Assembly: GCF_019802085.1 (NCBI RefSeq)
Contig: NZ_JAHVHV010000003.1
Location: forward strand, 310,001-374,000
From: Ferrimonas balearica
GTDB lineage: Bacteria > Pseudomonadota > Gammaproteobacteria > Enterobacterales > Shewanellaceae
Reading direction: 5' to 3'
DNA: 64,000 bases
Shown here: one piece after another, positions 28,454-37,939 of the stretch
Layout: each line of letters begins with the position of its first letter
Position numbering within the stretch: position 1 is the first letter of the stretch
The notes under the pieces: model-generated
What the model was told of the DNA's origin: nothing
The model's database searches: none
What the model saw: the letters and a program-made list of their open reading frames with translations, nothing else
Made by a program: the position numbers and the translations under genes

Positions 28454-28476
28454 GGGCCCCGGTAGGGGCCCTTTTT
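28454..28476 (+). terminator. Terminator of the kinase gene
   Basis: GGGCCCC-GGTA-GGGGCCC followed by five T. It lies between the two palindromes, so the downstream palindrome is the one next to the psrA promoter. Confidence 0.88.
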
Positions 28477-28519
28477 GTTTCGATCCAGTTCACAAAACCA
28501 CTACATCGCCCCGGCGATA

Positions 28520-28533
28520 TGTGGTTAACCACA
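28520..28533. promoter_or_regulatory. Palindrome 2 upstream of psrA
   Basis: TGTGGTTAACCACA, a fully self-complementary 14-mer, 111 bases before the psrA start. It differs from palindrome 1 at one position and both are followed by AAT. Confidence 0.65.
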
Positions 28534-28644
28534 ATGTCCGCTCACCACCCCCCTTGGGTATCTCTAGGGACGAGTCCGGTGGCACCGCCACCTTTGCAAT
28601 CGTCAGCGCCCGGTACGGAACCGGGCTGAACAAGGGGAAAGAGG

Positions 28645-30924
28645 ATGAAACTCGATCGTCGAACGTTCATCAAAGGGGCCGGCGCCAGCACCGCCGGCTG
28701 CGCCCTGGCCACGCTCCTGCCGGGCAGCGTCGGCGCGATGGAGCCCGGCGCACTGAATGCCAAGGGCGAGGAGATCGCCAGCATCTGTGAGATGTGCTCC
28801 ACCCGTTGCCCCATCTCGGCCCGGGTGGTGGGCGACAAGGCGGTGTCTATTCTGGGCAACCCCAAAGCCAAATCCTTTGGCGGTGCGGTCTGTGCCCGTG
28901 GCGGCGCCGGTCACAGCCTGCTGTACGACAAGCAGCGCATCGTCAAACCCCTCAAGCGCACCGGTGAGCGGGGCGAAGGTAAGTGGCAGGAGATCGAATG
29001 GAGTGAGGCCTATCAGCTGATCAGCGATAACCTCAACCGCATCAAGGCGGAGCATGGCCCGGAAGCGGTGGCCTTCTCCTCCAAGTCCGGCTCCCTCTCC
29101 GGCCACCTGTTCCACCTGGCCAAGGCCTTTGGCAGCCCCAACACCTTTACCCACGCCACCACCTGCCCGGGTGGCTACGTGATCGCCGCCAAGGCGATGT
29201 TCGGTGGCAAGATCAAGCGTGACCTGGGCAACTCCAAGTACATCATCAACTTCGGCCACAACCTGTACGAAGGGATCAACATGTCCGAGACCCGCGGCAT
29301 GATGAAAGCCCAGATGGACCGGGGCGCCAAGCTGGTGGTGTTTGAGCCGCGCTTCTCCATCGTCGCCGACAAGGCGGACGAGTGGTACGCCATCAAACCC
29401 GGCACCGACGTCACCGTGGCCCTGGCGCTCTGTCATGTGCTGATCGAAGACAACCTGTACGACAAGGCGTTCGTCGCCCGGTACGTGGAAGGGTTCGACG
29501 CCTTTGCCGCCGAGGTGAAAGCCTACACCCCGGAATGGGCCGAGCGGATCAGCGACGTGCCCGCCGCCGACATCCGCCGCATCGCCCACGAATACGCCGC
29601 CGCGGCCCCCCACGCCGTGGTGGATTTCGGCCACCGCGCCAGCTTCACCACCGAAGAGTTCGAGCTGCGCCGCGCCCTCTATGCCGCCAACATCCTGATC
29701 GGCAACATCGAGCGCAAAGGCGGCCTCTATTTCGGCAAGAAGGCCGGCACCTACAACAAGCTGGCCGGGGCCGAGGTCACACCGTCGCTGGGCAAACCCG
29801 GCGTGGAGGGGATGCCCAAAGCGACCGCCAAGCGCATCGACCAAGTGGATGAGCAGTTCGCCATGTGCTGGTCCTCCGGTGGCATCTACCAGAGCGTGCT
29901 GGACGCCACCCTGCAGGGCGTGCCCTACTCCCTCAAAGGCTGGGTGATCAGCCGCTCCAACCCGATGCAGACCATGACCGACCGCCAGCGTGTCGTGGAG
30001 GCCCTCAACAAACTCGACTTCGTGGTGGCCTGCGACGTCTACATCAGCGAAACCGCCGCCTACGCCGACGTGATCCTGCCGGAGTGCACCTACCTGGAGC
30101 GGGACGAGGAGATCAGCGACAAGTCCGGCAAGAGCCCCGCCTATTACGTGCGTCAGCAGGTGGTGGACGTGCTCGGGGACGCCAAGCCCTCCTGGCAGAT
30201 CTGGAAAGAGCTGGGCGATGCCCTGGGTCTGGGCCAGTTCTTCCCCTGGGACAGCATGAACGCGCTGCAGATGACCCAGGTGAAGGGCGACGCCCAATGG
30301 CTGCAGACCATCAAGTCCGAGGGCTTTGTCAGCTACGGCGTGCCACTGATGCTGCGGGAGGCCCAGATGGTCCGCACCTTTGCCGACCGCTACCCGGACG
30401 CCCGCACCCCGGACGCCGACGGCACCTACGCCAGCGCCCTGAGCTTCAAGACCCCCAGCGGCAAGATTGAGCTGAGCTCCGCCAAGGTGGAAGCGATGGC
30501 CCCGGGCCGCGGCGTGATCCGCTACCGGGAGGTGCGGATGAAGCAAGCCGACGAGCTGTTCTTTATCCAGGGCAAGGTGGCCATCCACACCAATGGCGCC
30601 ACCCACAACATCCCGATGCTGGCCAACCTGATGTCCGACAACGCGGTGTGGATCCACCCGCTGACTGCTTCCCAGTTGGGCATCGAAAACGGCGACCCCA
30701 TCCGCCTGCACAACGACACTGGCAGCGAAGAGGGCCACGCCCTGCTGACCCCGGGGATCCGCCCGGACACCGTGTTTGCCTACATGGGTTTCGGCTCCAA
30801 GAACAAGGAGCTGGCCCGGGCCACCGGACGCGGCGTGCACTGCGGCAACCTGCTGCCCCACGTCACCTCACCGGTGACCGGCATGAACCTGCACACCACC
30901 GGCGTCAAGATCAGCAAGCGTTAA
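28645..30924 (+). CDS. psrA: Molybdopterin oxidoreductase, polysulfide/thiosulfate reductase type (PsrA/PhsA)
   Basis: 759-residue catalytic subunit. Tat signal MKLDRRTFIKGAGAS; [4Fe-4S] ligands Cys48, Cys51, Cys55 (CEMCSTRC) plus GAVCARGG. Its Mo ligand is probably the Cys in THATTCPGGYVIAAKAMFG, the pattern of PsrA/PhsA enzymes. TtrA is much longer (about 1000 residues), so this is not TtrA despite the TtrSR-like regulators. With the Fe-S and NrfD-type subunits it forms a quinol-linked PsrABC complex reducing polysulfide, thiosulfate or sulfur. Substrate cannot be decided from sequence. ATG 28645, with AAAGAGG upstream. Confidence 0.9.
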   Translation: MKLDRRTFIKGAGASTAGCALATLLPGSVGAMEPGALNAKGEEIASICEMCSTRCPISARVVGDKAVSILGNPKAKSFGGAVCARGGAGHSLLYDKQRIVKPLKRTGERGEGKWQEIEWSEAYQLISDNLNRIKAEHGPEAVAFSSKSGSLSGHLFHLAKAFGSPNTFTHATTCPGGYVIAAKAMFGGKIKRDLGNSKYIINFGHNLYEGINMSETRGMMKAQMDRGAKLVVFEPRFSIVADKADEWYAIKPGTDVTVALALCHVLIEDNLYDKAFVARYVEGFDAFAAEVKAYTPEWAERISDVPAADIRRIAHEYAAAAPHAVVDFGHRASFTTEEFELRRALYAANILIGNIERKGGLYFGKKAGTYNKLAGAEVTPSLGKPGVEGMPKATAKRIDQVDEQFAMCWSSGGIYQSVLDATLQGVPYSLKGWVISRSNPMQTMTDRQRVVEALNKLDFVVACDVYISETAAYADVILPECTYLERDEEISDKSGKSPAYYVRQQVVDVLGDAKPSWQIWKELGDALGLGQFFPWDSMNALQMTQVKGDAQWLQTIKSEGFVSYGVPLMLREAQMVRTFADRYPDARTPDADGTYASALSFKTPSGKIELSSAKVEAMAPGRGVIRYREVRMKQADELFFIQGKVAIHTNGATHNIPMLANLMSDNAVWIHPLTASQLGIENGDPIRLHNDTGSEEGHALLTPGIRPDTVFAYMGFGSKNKELARATGRGVHCGNLLPHVTSPVTGMNLHTTGVKISKR

Positions 30925-30936
30925 TCGGAGATGGCT

Positions 30937-31509
30937 ATGAACAAGCGTTACGTAATGGTGCACGACGAGAACAAGTGCATCGGCTGTCAGGCCTGCAACG
31001 TGGCCTGCCGCAGCGAAAACCAGGTGCCGGAAGGGGTTACCCGCATCCAGGTGCGCATCGAGGGGCCCCACGGCAACTTCCCGCACCTGCACTTTAAGTA
31101 CAACCGGGTCTCCTGCGAGCAGTGTGAAAACGCCCCCTGTGTGCATGTCTGCCCGACCGGCGCAGCCTACGTGGGCGAGGACGGCATCGTCTCCATCAAA
31201 GAGGACAAGTGCGTGGGCTGCCTCTACTGCGTCGCCGCCTGCCCCTACAAGGTGCGCTTTATCAACCCGGAAACCCGGGTGCCGGACAAGTGCAACTTCT
31301 GTAAGGACACCCGTCTGGCCCGTGGCGAACAACCCGCCTGCGTCAGCGTCTGCCCGACCCAGGCCCTGACCTTTGGCGACGCCAACGATCCCAACAGCCC
31401 GGTACGCGAGCTGCTGGACACCACCATCAATTTCCAGAACAAGGCCCACCTGGGCACTCAGCCCCGGGTCTACCGCATTCCAGGCCGTAAAGGAGGGATC
31501 TCCGCATGA
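30937..31509 (+). CDS. psrB: Iron-sulfur electron transfer subunit PsrB/PhsB
   Basis: 190 residues with sixteen Cys in four ferredoxin-type groups: [35 protein letters not shown] and [21 protein letters not shown]. It bridges the membrane subunit to PsrA. The frame has ATG at 30931 and 30937; CGGAG touches the first and is 6 bases from the second, so ATG 30937 ([14 protein letters not shown]) is chosen. Twelve bases after psrA; its stop overlaps the psrC start (ATGA). Confidence 0.93.
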   Translation: MNKRYVMVHDENKCIGCQACNVACRSENQVPEGVTRIQVRIEGPHGNFPHLHFKYNRVSCEQCENAPCVHVCPTGAAYVGEDGIVSIKEDKCVGCLYCVAACPYKVRFINPETRVPDKCNFCKDTRLARGEQPACVSVCPTQALTFGDANDPNSPVRELLDTTINFQNKAHLGTQPRVYRIPGRKGGISA

Positions 31510-32453
31510 ACAACATCTGGGGCGACATGGCGCAATACGATCCCGTCGTTTGGAACTGGATCATCGCTGTATACCTGTTTATGGCGGGCCTCTCCGCCGG
31601 CAGTCTGCTGGTGGCCATCGGCCTGCGTTGGTACAAGGAGAAGCGCGGCTTGCCGGTGGAAGGTCTGCCGGTGATCAAGGCCTCGGCGCTGATCGGTCCG
31701 CTGGCGATCTGTGCCGGGATGGGGCTGCTGGTGCTGGACCTGACCAAGCCGTTTCAGTTCTACCTGATCCTCATCAACTACAACCTCACCTCGGTGATGG
31801 CCTGGGGGGTGATAGCCCTGCTGGTCTACATCCCGCTGGTATTCCTCTACGCCGCCCTGGTGTTTGAGCGCCCGCTGGTGGCCAGGATGCCGGCGCTAGC
31901 CGGGCTGCTGAAGGTGGCCCGCACCCTGGAGGGCACTCTGCTCAAGGTGATCTTCGCCCTGGCCCTGGCGGTGGGGGTGTACACCGGCTTCCTGCTGTCG
32001 GCGATGATCAGCTACCCGATCCTCAACACCGCAGTGCTGCCGGCCCTGTTCCTGGCCTCGGCCCTGAGCGTGGGCTCCGCCGGCAACATCCTGGTGGCCA
32101 CCCTGTTCTTCAACAAGAAGGCCTCCGACTGCATCGAGCAGGTGCACCGCATCGAGTACCCGGTGGCCTTTAACGAAGCGCTCTGCCTGGTGCTGCTGTT
32201 TGTCGGCCTGAACTTCTCCGGTCCGGCAGCCCAGGCCGCCACCGCCGCCATCACCACCGGCACCTGGGCCAGCGTATTCTGGGTTGGCGTGGTGGGCCTG
32301 GGTCTGGCAGTGCCGGTACTGGCCAGTGTCTTTACCCCGGCCAAGCTCAAGCACAGTCGTGGCTTCCTGATTGCGGTCTCCTGCTGCACCATCCTCGGGG
32401 TGCTGTCACTGCGTCACTTCGTGGTGTACGCCGGCCAGAGCTACATCAGCTGA
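31506..32453 (+). CDS. psrC: NrfD/PsrC-family quinol-interacting membrane subunit
   Basis: 315 residues with eight or nine membrane helices, starting [20 protein letters not shown], the first-helix signature of the NrfD/PsrC family. Other helices include [19 protein letters not shown] and [12 protein letters not shown]. It anchors PsrAB and oxidises menaquinol. ATG 31506 overlaps the psrB stop by 4 bases, with GGAGG 9 bases upstream. The operon ends at a strong terminator. Confidence 0.92.
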   Translation: MNNIWGDMAQYDPVVWNWIIAVYLFMAGLSAGSLLVAIGLRWYKEKRGLPVEGLPVIKASALIGPLAICAGMGLLVLDLTKPFQFYLILINYNLTSVMAWGVIALLVYIPLVFLYAALVFERPLVARMPALAGLLKVARTLEGTLLKVIFALALAVGVYTGFLLSAMISYPILNTAVLPALFLASALSVGSAGNILVATLFFNKKASDCIEQVHRIEYPVAFNEALCLVLLFVGLNFSGPAAQAATAAITTGTWASVFWVGVVGLGLAVPVLASVFTPAKLKHSRGFLIAVSCCTILGVLSLRHFVVYAGQSYIS

Positions 32454-32462
32454 GCCCGACTC

Positions 32463-32499
32463 GGGCACAAAAAACGGCACCCTGGGGTGCCGTTTTTTT
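32463..32499. terminator. Bidirectional terminator between psrC and the aminotransferase, with GTGCCC tail
   Basis: CGGCACC-CTGG-GGTGCCG flanked by A6 and T7. In the minus-strand direction the U run is followed by GTGCCC. Confidence 0.93.
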
Positions 32500-32516
32500 A
32501 TGACAGATTGCGGCGC

Positions 32517-33647
32517 TTACTGACGCGCCTCCGCCATCACCTGGGCCAGGGCCGCCAGGCAGAGGGTGACGTTCTCTTCACGGGCGGCATAGCCCATCAG
32601 GCCGATGCGCCAGGCCTTGCCGGCCAGATCGCCCAGACCCGCCCCGATCTCCAGGTTGAAGCGCTCCAGCAGGGCGCTGCGCACCGCCGCGTCGTCCACG
32701 CCCTCGGGAATGTAGACGGCGTTCAACTGGGGCAGGCGGTGGGCTTCATCCACCACGAAGCGCAGCCCCATGGTTTCCAGACCCGCCTTGAGCTTGTCGT
32801 GCATCGCCCGGTGGCGGGCCCAGGCGTTCTCCAGCCCCTCCTCCTGGAGCAGGCGCAGGGACTCGTGCAGGGCGTAGAGGCTGTTGACCGGCGCGGTGTG
32901 GTGATAGCTGCGCTTGCCCTCGCCGGACCAGTAGCCCATCACCAGGGACTGGTCGAGGAACCAGCTGGAGATCGGCGCCTGGCGGGCCTTGAGCTGCTCC
33001 ACCGCCCGGGGAGAGAAGGAGACCGGCGACAGGCCGGGCACGCAGGAGAGGCACTTCTGGCTGCCGGAGTAGATGGCGTCGATCCCCCACTCGTCCACCT
33101 TAAGCTCCACCCCGCCCAGGGAGGTGACGGCGTCGACGATGGTCAATGCGTCGTGCTGACGGGCCAGGGCGCACAGCGCCTGGGCGTCAGACAGGGCGCC
33201 GGTGGAGGTTTCGGCGTGAACAAAGGCCAGGAACTTGGCGTCCGGGTGCTGGGTCAGGGCGTCCGCCACCTTGTCGACGGAGACCGGGGTGCCCCAGGTA
33301 TCATCCACCACCACGGCTTCGCCGCCCAGGCGCTCGACGTTCTGACGCATCCGCTCACCGAACACCCCGTTACGGCAGACGATCACCTTGTCGCCGGGCT
33401 CCATCAGGTTGACGAAGCAGGTCTCCATGCCGGCGCTGCCGGGGGCCGAGACGGCGATGGTGAAGGCGTTCTCGGTCTGGAAGGCGTACTGCAACAGCGC
33501 CTTGACCTCATCCATCATGGCGATGAAGGTCGGGTCCAGGTGGCCCACGGTGGGCTTGCCCAGGGCTTGCAGCACCTGAGGGTGGACATCGGAGGGACCC
33601 GGGCCCATCAGGGTCCGGCGCGGCGGGTTAAAGGGTTGGATTGTCAT
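32517..33647 (-). CDS. Class V aminotransferase, serine-pyruvate/alanine-glyoxylate type
   Basis: 376 residues, PLP-dependent fold type I. The N-terminal RRTLMGPGPSDVHPQVLQA and the PLP region DAVTSLGGVELKVDEWGID followed by the Schiff-base lysine in SGSQKCLSCVPGLSP mark the alanine-glyoxylate/serine-glyoxylate group. GAGLGDLAGKAWRIGLMG near the end is also typical. It transfers an amino group from alanine or serine to glyoxylate or pyruvate. It is a single-gene unit between two terminators. Exact donor and acceptor are not readable. Confidence 0.88.
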   Translation of the reverse strand: MTIQPFNPPRRTLMGPGPSDVHPQVLQALGKPTVGHLDPTFIAMMDEVKALLQYAFQTENAFTIAVSAPGSAGMETCFVNLMEPGDKVIVCRNGVFGERMRQNVERLGGEAVVVDDTWGTPVSVDKVADALTQHPDAKFLAFVHAETSTGALSDAQALCALARQHDALTIVDAVTSLGGVELKVDEWGIDAIYSGSQKCLSCVPGLSPVSFSPRAVEQLKARQAPISSWFLDQSLVMGYWSGEGKRSYHHTAPVNSLYALHESLRLLQEEGLENAWARHRAMHDKLKAGLETMGLRFVVDEAHRLPQLNAVYIPEGVDDAAVRSALLERFNLEIGAGLGDLAGKAWRIGLMGYAAREENVTLCLAALAQVMAEARQ

Positions 33648-33731
33648 CGGTTGCGATTCCTGCTCATTAACGCGACGTTCGGTGTCAGACGCTCCACGTT
33701 ACCATAGAAATCGCGGCCGTTCCGGCAGACT

Positions 33732-33767
33732 GAGCACAAAAAAACCGGCGCCAGGCGCCGGTTTTTT
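33732..33767. terminator. Terminator of the RND operon, with GTGCTC tail
   Basis: AACCGGCGCC-A-GGCGCCGGTT with A7 on the left and T6 on the right. In the minus direction, used by the RND gene with stop at 33780, the U run is followed by GTGCTC. Confidence 0.92.
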
Positions 33768-33779
33768 CGGTCATGGCCT

Positions 33780-36700
33780 TCAGGCCGCGCTGGTGGCTTC
33801 CAGTAGCTCGGCCTCCGCCACGTTGTCGATGCGTTTGGCGAACAGGCTGTACATCACCGGCACCACGAAAAGGGTGAACAGGGTGCCGACGGAGAGCCCC
33901 ACGGTGATCACCAGGCCGATGTTGAAGCGGGAGACCGCCCCGGCCCCGTCCGCCAGCACCAGGGGCATCACCCCCAGCACCATGGCGGCGGTGGTCATCA
34001 GGATGGGGCGCAGACGCAACGCCGCCGCCTCGATCACCGCCTCGGCCCTGTCCTTGCCGGTGCGCTGAAGCTGGTTGGCGAACTCCACGATCAGGATGCC
34101 GTGCTTGGAGATCAGCCCCACCAGGGTGATGAGTCCCACCTGGGTGTAGATGTTGAGGGTGGCCACCCCCAAAAACAGCGGGATCATCGCCCCGAAGATC
34201 GACAGCGGCACCGTCACCAGCACCACCACGGGGTCTCGCCAGCTCTCGAACTGGGCCGCCAGCACCAGGAAGATCACCACCAGCGCCAGGGCGAAGGTGA
34301 CGTAGAGGGCCGAGCCCTCCTGCTCGTACTGGCGACTCTCGCCGCCGAAGTCGTAGGCGTAACCGGTGGGGGCGATCTCCCGCAGCTTGCTGGCCAGGAA
34401 CTGGTGGGCGTCACCGATGGTGGCGGCACCAGGCATCGGCATCGCCTCGATGGTGGCGGAGTTCAGCTGCTGGAACTGGGTCAGGGCGTTGGGGATCACC
34501 TCCTCGGTCACCTTCACCACGGTGGACAGCGGCACCTGCTGGCCGGAGTCCGCCTGGACGTAGAGATCGGCGATGGACTCAGGATTCATCCGGAAACCGG
34601 CGTCAGCCTGGGGGATCACCTCGTAGCTGCGCCCCTGCATGTCGAAGTAGTTGGTGCGGAAGTCCCCCAGGTGGGCCGCCAGCGCCGAGCCGATGGCCTG
34701 CATGGAGATCCCCAACTGGCCCGCCTTCTGACGGTCAATCTGGACGTGCACCTGGGGCTTGTTCAGCTTCAGGGTGTTGTTCACCACCATAAAGAGGCCG
34801 GACTGCTCCGCTTCCTGCTTCAGCTGCTCCGCCACCTCGTAGAGCAGGTGGTGGTCCATGGTGGAGGTGATCACGAACTGCACCGGCAGGCCCATGGCGG
34901 TACCGGGCAGCGCCGGCGGGTTGACCGCGAACACGTCCATGCCGGGAATGGATTTGACCATCGCCTGCAGCTGGGGCTGCACCTCCATCTGGGTGCGCTC
35001 CCGCTCGCTCCAGGGCTTGAGCACCATCCCGGACATGAACTGGTTTTCCGTCGGGTAGCCGGCAAACATGAAGGTCTGCTCGTACTCCGGCAGGCTTTCC
35101 GCCATCGCCTGGAACTGCTTGGCGTACTCGAAGCTGTGGTTGACGTTGGCGTTGTCCGGGCCGGTGGCCAGGTTGAAGATGAAACCCCGGTCCTCGGTGG
35201 GCGCCAGCTCGGACTGGGTCATCATGAACATCCCGCCGATGGCCAGCAGCAACAGCATTGCGGCGCTGAGGATCGGGCCCTTGTAGTCGCGCACGATGTG
35301 CACCAGCGCCCGCTGGTAGCCGTCCTTCAGCCGGCCGAAGTTGTGATCCAGCCAGTGCACGAAGCGACCTTCCAACGCCTGCTTGTTCAGCAGCTTGGCG
35401 CACATCACCGGCGACAGGGTCAGGGCGATAAAGCCGGAGATCAGCACAGCCCCGGCCAGGGTGAAGGCGAACTCGGAGAACAGCGAACCGGTCAGGCCCC
35501 CCATAAAGCCGATGGGCGCGTACACCGCCGCCAGGGTGATGGTCATGGCGATCACCGGCATGGCGATCTCCCGGGCGCCGAACACCGCGGCACGCACCGG
35601 CGACAGCCCCTCCTCCAGGTGACGGTGGACGTTCTCCACCACCACGATGGCGTCATCCACCACCAGTGAGATGGCCATCACCATCGCCAGCAGGGTCAGC
35701 AGGTTCAAGGAGAATCCCATGCCCATCATAAAGAGGCAGACGCCGATCAGGGACAGGGGCACGGTGACGATGGGGATCACCACCGAGCGCAGGGAACCGA
35801 GGAAGAGGAACACCACCAGGATCACGATCACCACGGCCTCGAACAGGGTCATCACCACCTCGTTGATCGACTCCTCGATGTACTCGGTGGAGTCGTGGGA
35901 GAGGTGCTGCTCCAGTCCCGGCGGCAGGTCCCGCTCGATCTCAGGCAGGATCTGGCGTACCTCCTTGGCCACGTCCAGGGGGTTGGCGTCCGGGGTGGTG
36001 TTGATGCCGATGTACACCGCCGGCTTGCCGGTGTAAACCACGATCACCTTGTCCGACTTGGAGGCCAGCTCCACCCGGGCCACGTCCTGCAGCTTCACCA
36101 CCTTCTGACCGTCGGTCTTGACGGTGATGTTGCGGAAGGCGTCCACGTCCTGCAGCGAGGTGGAGGCCCGCACCGGGGTCACCGTCAGGCTGTCGCGGAT
36201 CTCACCGGCGGCGGACTGGAAGTTGTTGCTGGCCAGGGCCCGGTTGATGTCGTCCGGGGAGACGCTGTTGGCGCGCATCCGCACCGGGTCCAGCCAGATC
36301 CGCATGGCGAACTGCTGCTCACCGATGATCTCCGCCTCGGCCACGCCCTCCGCTTCGGTCAGCTTGGGCTGCACCACCCGGCGCAGGTAGTCGGTCAGCT
36401 GGACGCCGCTCATCTGTTCGCTGGTGTAGGCCAGGTACATGATGGAACCGCCGCCGGCGGTGGCCTTGGCGATGATGGGCTCATCGATGTCGGTGGGCAG
36501 CCGGCCCTTGACCTCGTTGAGCTTGGTCAGCATCTCCGCCATGGCGGTGTTGGCGTCGTAACCAAGCTGAAGGTAGACCTCCAGCTGGCTGAAGCTGGCC
36601 CGGGAGGTGGCCTTGATGTAGTCGATCCCCTCGGTGGAGGCGATCGCCTCCTGGATGGGGGTGGTGACAAAGCCCTGCACCAGCTCGGCGTTGGCGCCGG

Positions 36701-36851
36701 GGTAGGTGGTGGTGACGTTGATCTGACCGATCTCCATGTCCGGGTATTCCCGCACCTGGAGTTCCATCAGCGCCCGCACCCCGAACACCAGCAGCAGCAC
36801 GTTCAGCACCACCGCCAGCACGGGACGACGTATGAAAATGTCAGTAAACAT
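33780..36851 (-). CDS. RND-family multidrug efflux transporter (HAE-1)
   Basis: 1023 residues, the full length of an AcrB/MexB-type proton-driven pump. The N-terminus FTDIFIRRPVLAVVLNVLL, proton-relay Asp pair in SLVVDDAIVVVENVHRH (TM4), GFIALTLSPVMCAKLL, and the second-half repeats YVTFALALVVIFLVLAAQFESW and GLISKHGILIVEFANQL are all present. It exports drugs, dyes or other amphiphiles from the periplasm. It lies 14 bases after the membrane-fusion partner. No TolC-like outer-membrane gene is nearby, so a channel encoded elsewhere would be shared. Confidence 0.93.
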   Translation of the reverse strand: MFTDIFIRRPVLAVVLNVLLLVFGVRALMELQVREYPDMEIGQINVTTTYPGANAELVQGFVTTPIQEAIASTEGIDYIKATSRASFSQLEVYLQLGYDANTAMAEMLTKLNEVKGRLPTDIDEPIIAKATAGGGSIMYLAYTSEQMSGVQLTDYLRRVVQPKLTEAEGVAEAEIIGEQQFAMRIWLDPVRMRANSVSPDDINRALASNNFQSAAGEIRDSLTVTPVRASTSLQDVDAFRNITVKTDGQKVVKLQDVARVELASKSDKVIVVYTGKPAVYIGINTTPDANPLDVAKEVRQILPEIERDLPPGLEQHLSHDSTEYIEESINEVVMTLFEAVVIVILVVFLFLGSLRSVVIPIVTVPLSLIGVCLFMMGMGFSLNLLTLLAMVMAISLVVDDAIVVVENVHRHLEEGLSPVRAAVFGAREIAMPVIAMTITLAAVYAPIGFMGGLTGSLFSEFAFTLAGAVLISGFIALTLSPVMCAKLLNKQALEGRFVHWLDHNFGRLKDGYQRALVHIVRDYKGPILSAAMLLLLAIGGMFMMTQSELAPTEDRGFIFNLATGPDNANVNHSFEYAKQFQAMAESLPEYEQTFMFAGYPTENQFMSGMVLKPWSERERTQMEVQPQLQAMVKSIPGMDVFAVNPPALPGTAMGLPVQFVITSTMDHHLLYEVAEQLKQEAEQSGLFMVVNNTLKLNKPQVHVQIDRQKAGQLGISMQAIGSALAAHLGDFRTNYFDMQGRSYEVIPQADAGFRMNPESIADLYVQADSGQQVPLSTVVKVTEEVIPNALTQFQQLNSATIEAMPMPGAATIGDAHQFLASKLREIAPTGYAYDFGGESRQYEQEGSALYVTFALALVVIFLVLAAQFESWRDPVVVLVTVPLSIFGAMIPLFLGVATLNIYTQVGLITLVGLISKHGILIVEFANQLQRTGKDRAEAVIEAAALRLRPILMTTAAMVLGVMPLVLADGAGAVSRFNIGLVITVGLSVGTLFTLFVVPVMYSLFAKRIDNVAEAELLEATSAA

Positions 36852-36865
36852 TCAGAAGCCTCGGG

Positions 36866-37939
36866 TTAGGGCTGGGTCAGTTGAACCGGCGCTTCGTTGG
36901 CCAGCTTCTGGGTGCCGGCACTGACCACCTGCTCGCCGGCCTCGAGGCCAGAGGCGATCGCCACGGTGTCGCCCCGGCGCTCGCTGATCTTGATGTACTG
37001 GCGGTAGGCCCGCAGTTGGCCCTGTTCGTCGGCCTTGACCACGAACACGGCGTCGCCGAAGGGGCTGTAGGTCACGGCAGTGGAGGGCACGGTCACCGGC
37101 TCGATGGCATCGCGCTTAAGCAGACGGATGTCGGCGTACATGCCGGGGGTCAGCTTGCCCTCGGCGTTCGGCACCTCGGCGCGGATGGCGATGTTGCGGG
37201 TGTTCTCGTCCACCTTGGCATCCAAGGCCAGCACCTTGCCTTCGAAATCCACCCCGGGGTAGGCGCTGGTGTTGAACAGCACCGTCTGGCCGACGTAGAG
37301 ATCCGGCAGGTTGTGCTCGGGGACGGAGAAGTCGGTGTAGAGACTGGAGACGTCCTGCAGGCTCACCAGGGTGTCGCCGGCCTTGACGTACTGGCCCAGG
37401 TCCACCTGACGGATCCCCAGTACGCCACTGAAGGGCGCGCGCACCGCTTTTTTCGCGATGGTGGCCTCGGTCTGGGCCACGGAAGCCAGGGCCACCTTGA
37501 GGTTGGCGCTGGACTCGTCGAACTCGGTCTCGGAGATGTTGCGCCGCTCGAACATCGACTGGTTGCGGTCGTGCTTCACCTTGGCCAGCTCCGCCTGGGC
37601 GCGGAAGCTTTCCAGGTTGGCCTGCTCCACGGCGTCATCCAGCTGCAGCAGCAGATCCCCTTTGTTTACCTGGTGGCCACTGCGGAAGTAGAGGCCCTGC
37701 ACCAGGCCCCCCACTTCCGGGGACAGCTCGATCCCGGCCTTGGCGGTCAGAGTGCCCACGGCGGCGATCTCCGGCTGCCAGCGCTCGGTGACGGCGTCCA
37801 CCACGGCCACGGTGGCCGGGGGCGGGGCAAAGCTGGCCAGCTGCGCCATTCCGGCTTGAACCTGCTTGTACTTGATGCCGCCCAGCACCAAAAGGAGGGC
37901 AATCAGCCCTCCCACTACCAACGCACTGCGTTTAAACAT
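36866..37939 (-). CDS. RND efflux periplasmic adaptor (membrane fusion protein)
   Basis: 357 residues from ATG 37939 (MFKRSALVVGG); the open frame upstream lacks a ribosome site, while GGAAGGA precedes this ATG. N-terminal membrane anchor, then lipoyl half-motifs GIELSPEVGGLVQGLYFRSG and VRAPFSGVLGIRQVDLGQYV flanking a coiled coil (EQANLESFRAQAELAKVKHD), and a beta-barrel domain (DFSVPEHNLPDLYVGQ). It links the RND pump to the outer-membrane channel. First gene of a two-gene operon. Confidence 0.93.
   Translation of the reverse strand: MFKRSALVVGGLIALLLVLGGIKYKQVQAGMAQLASFAPPPATVAVVDAVTERWQPEIAAVGTLTAKAGIELSPEVGGLVQGLYFRSGHQVNKGDLLLQLDDAVEQANLESFRAQAELAKVKHDRNQSMFERRNISETEFDESSANLKVALASVAQTEATIAKKAVRAPFSGVLGIRQVDLGQYVKAGDTLVSLQDVSSLYTDFSVPEHNLPDLYVGQTVLFNTSAYPGVDFEGKVLALDAKVDENTRNIAIRAEVPNAEGKLTPGMYADIRLLKRDAIEPVTVPSTAVTYSPFGDAVFVVKADEQGQLRAYRQYIKISERRGDTVAIASGLEAGEQVVSAGTQKLANEAPVQLTQP

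Noticed and set aside
28440-28468. TTGACA just after palindrome 1 as a -35 for psrA
   Set aside because: The -10 position at 17 bases falls inside the GC-rich terminator hairpin with no match.
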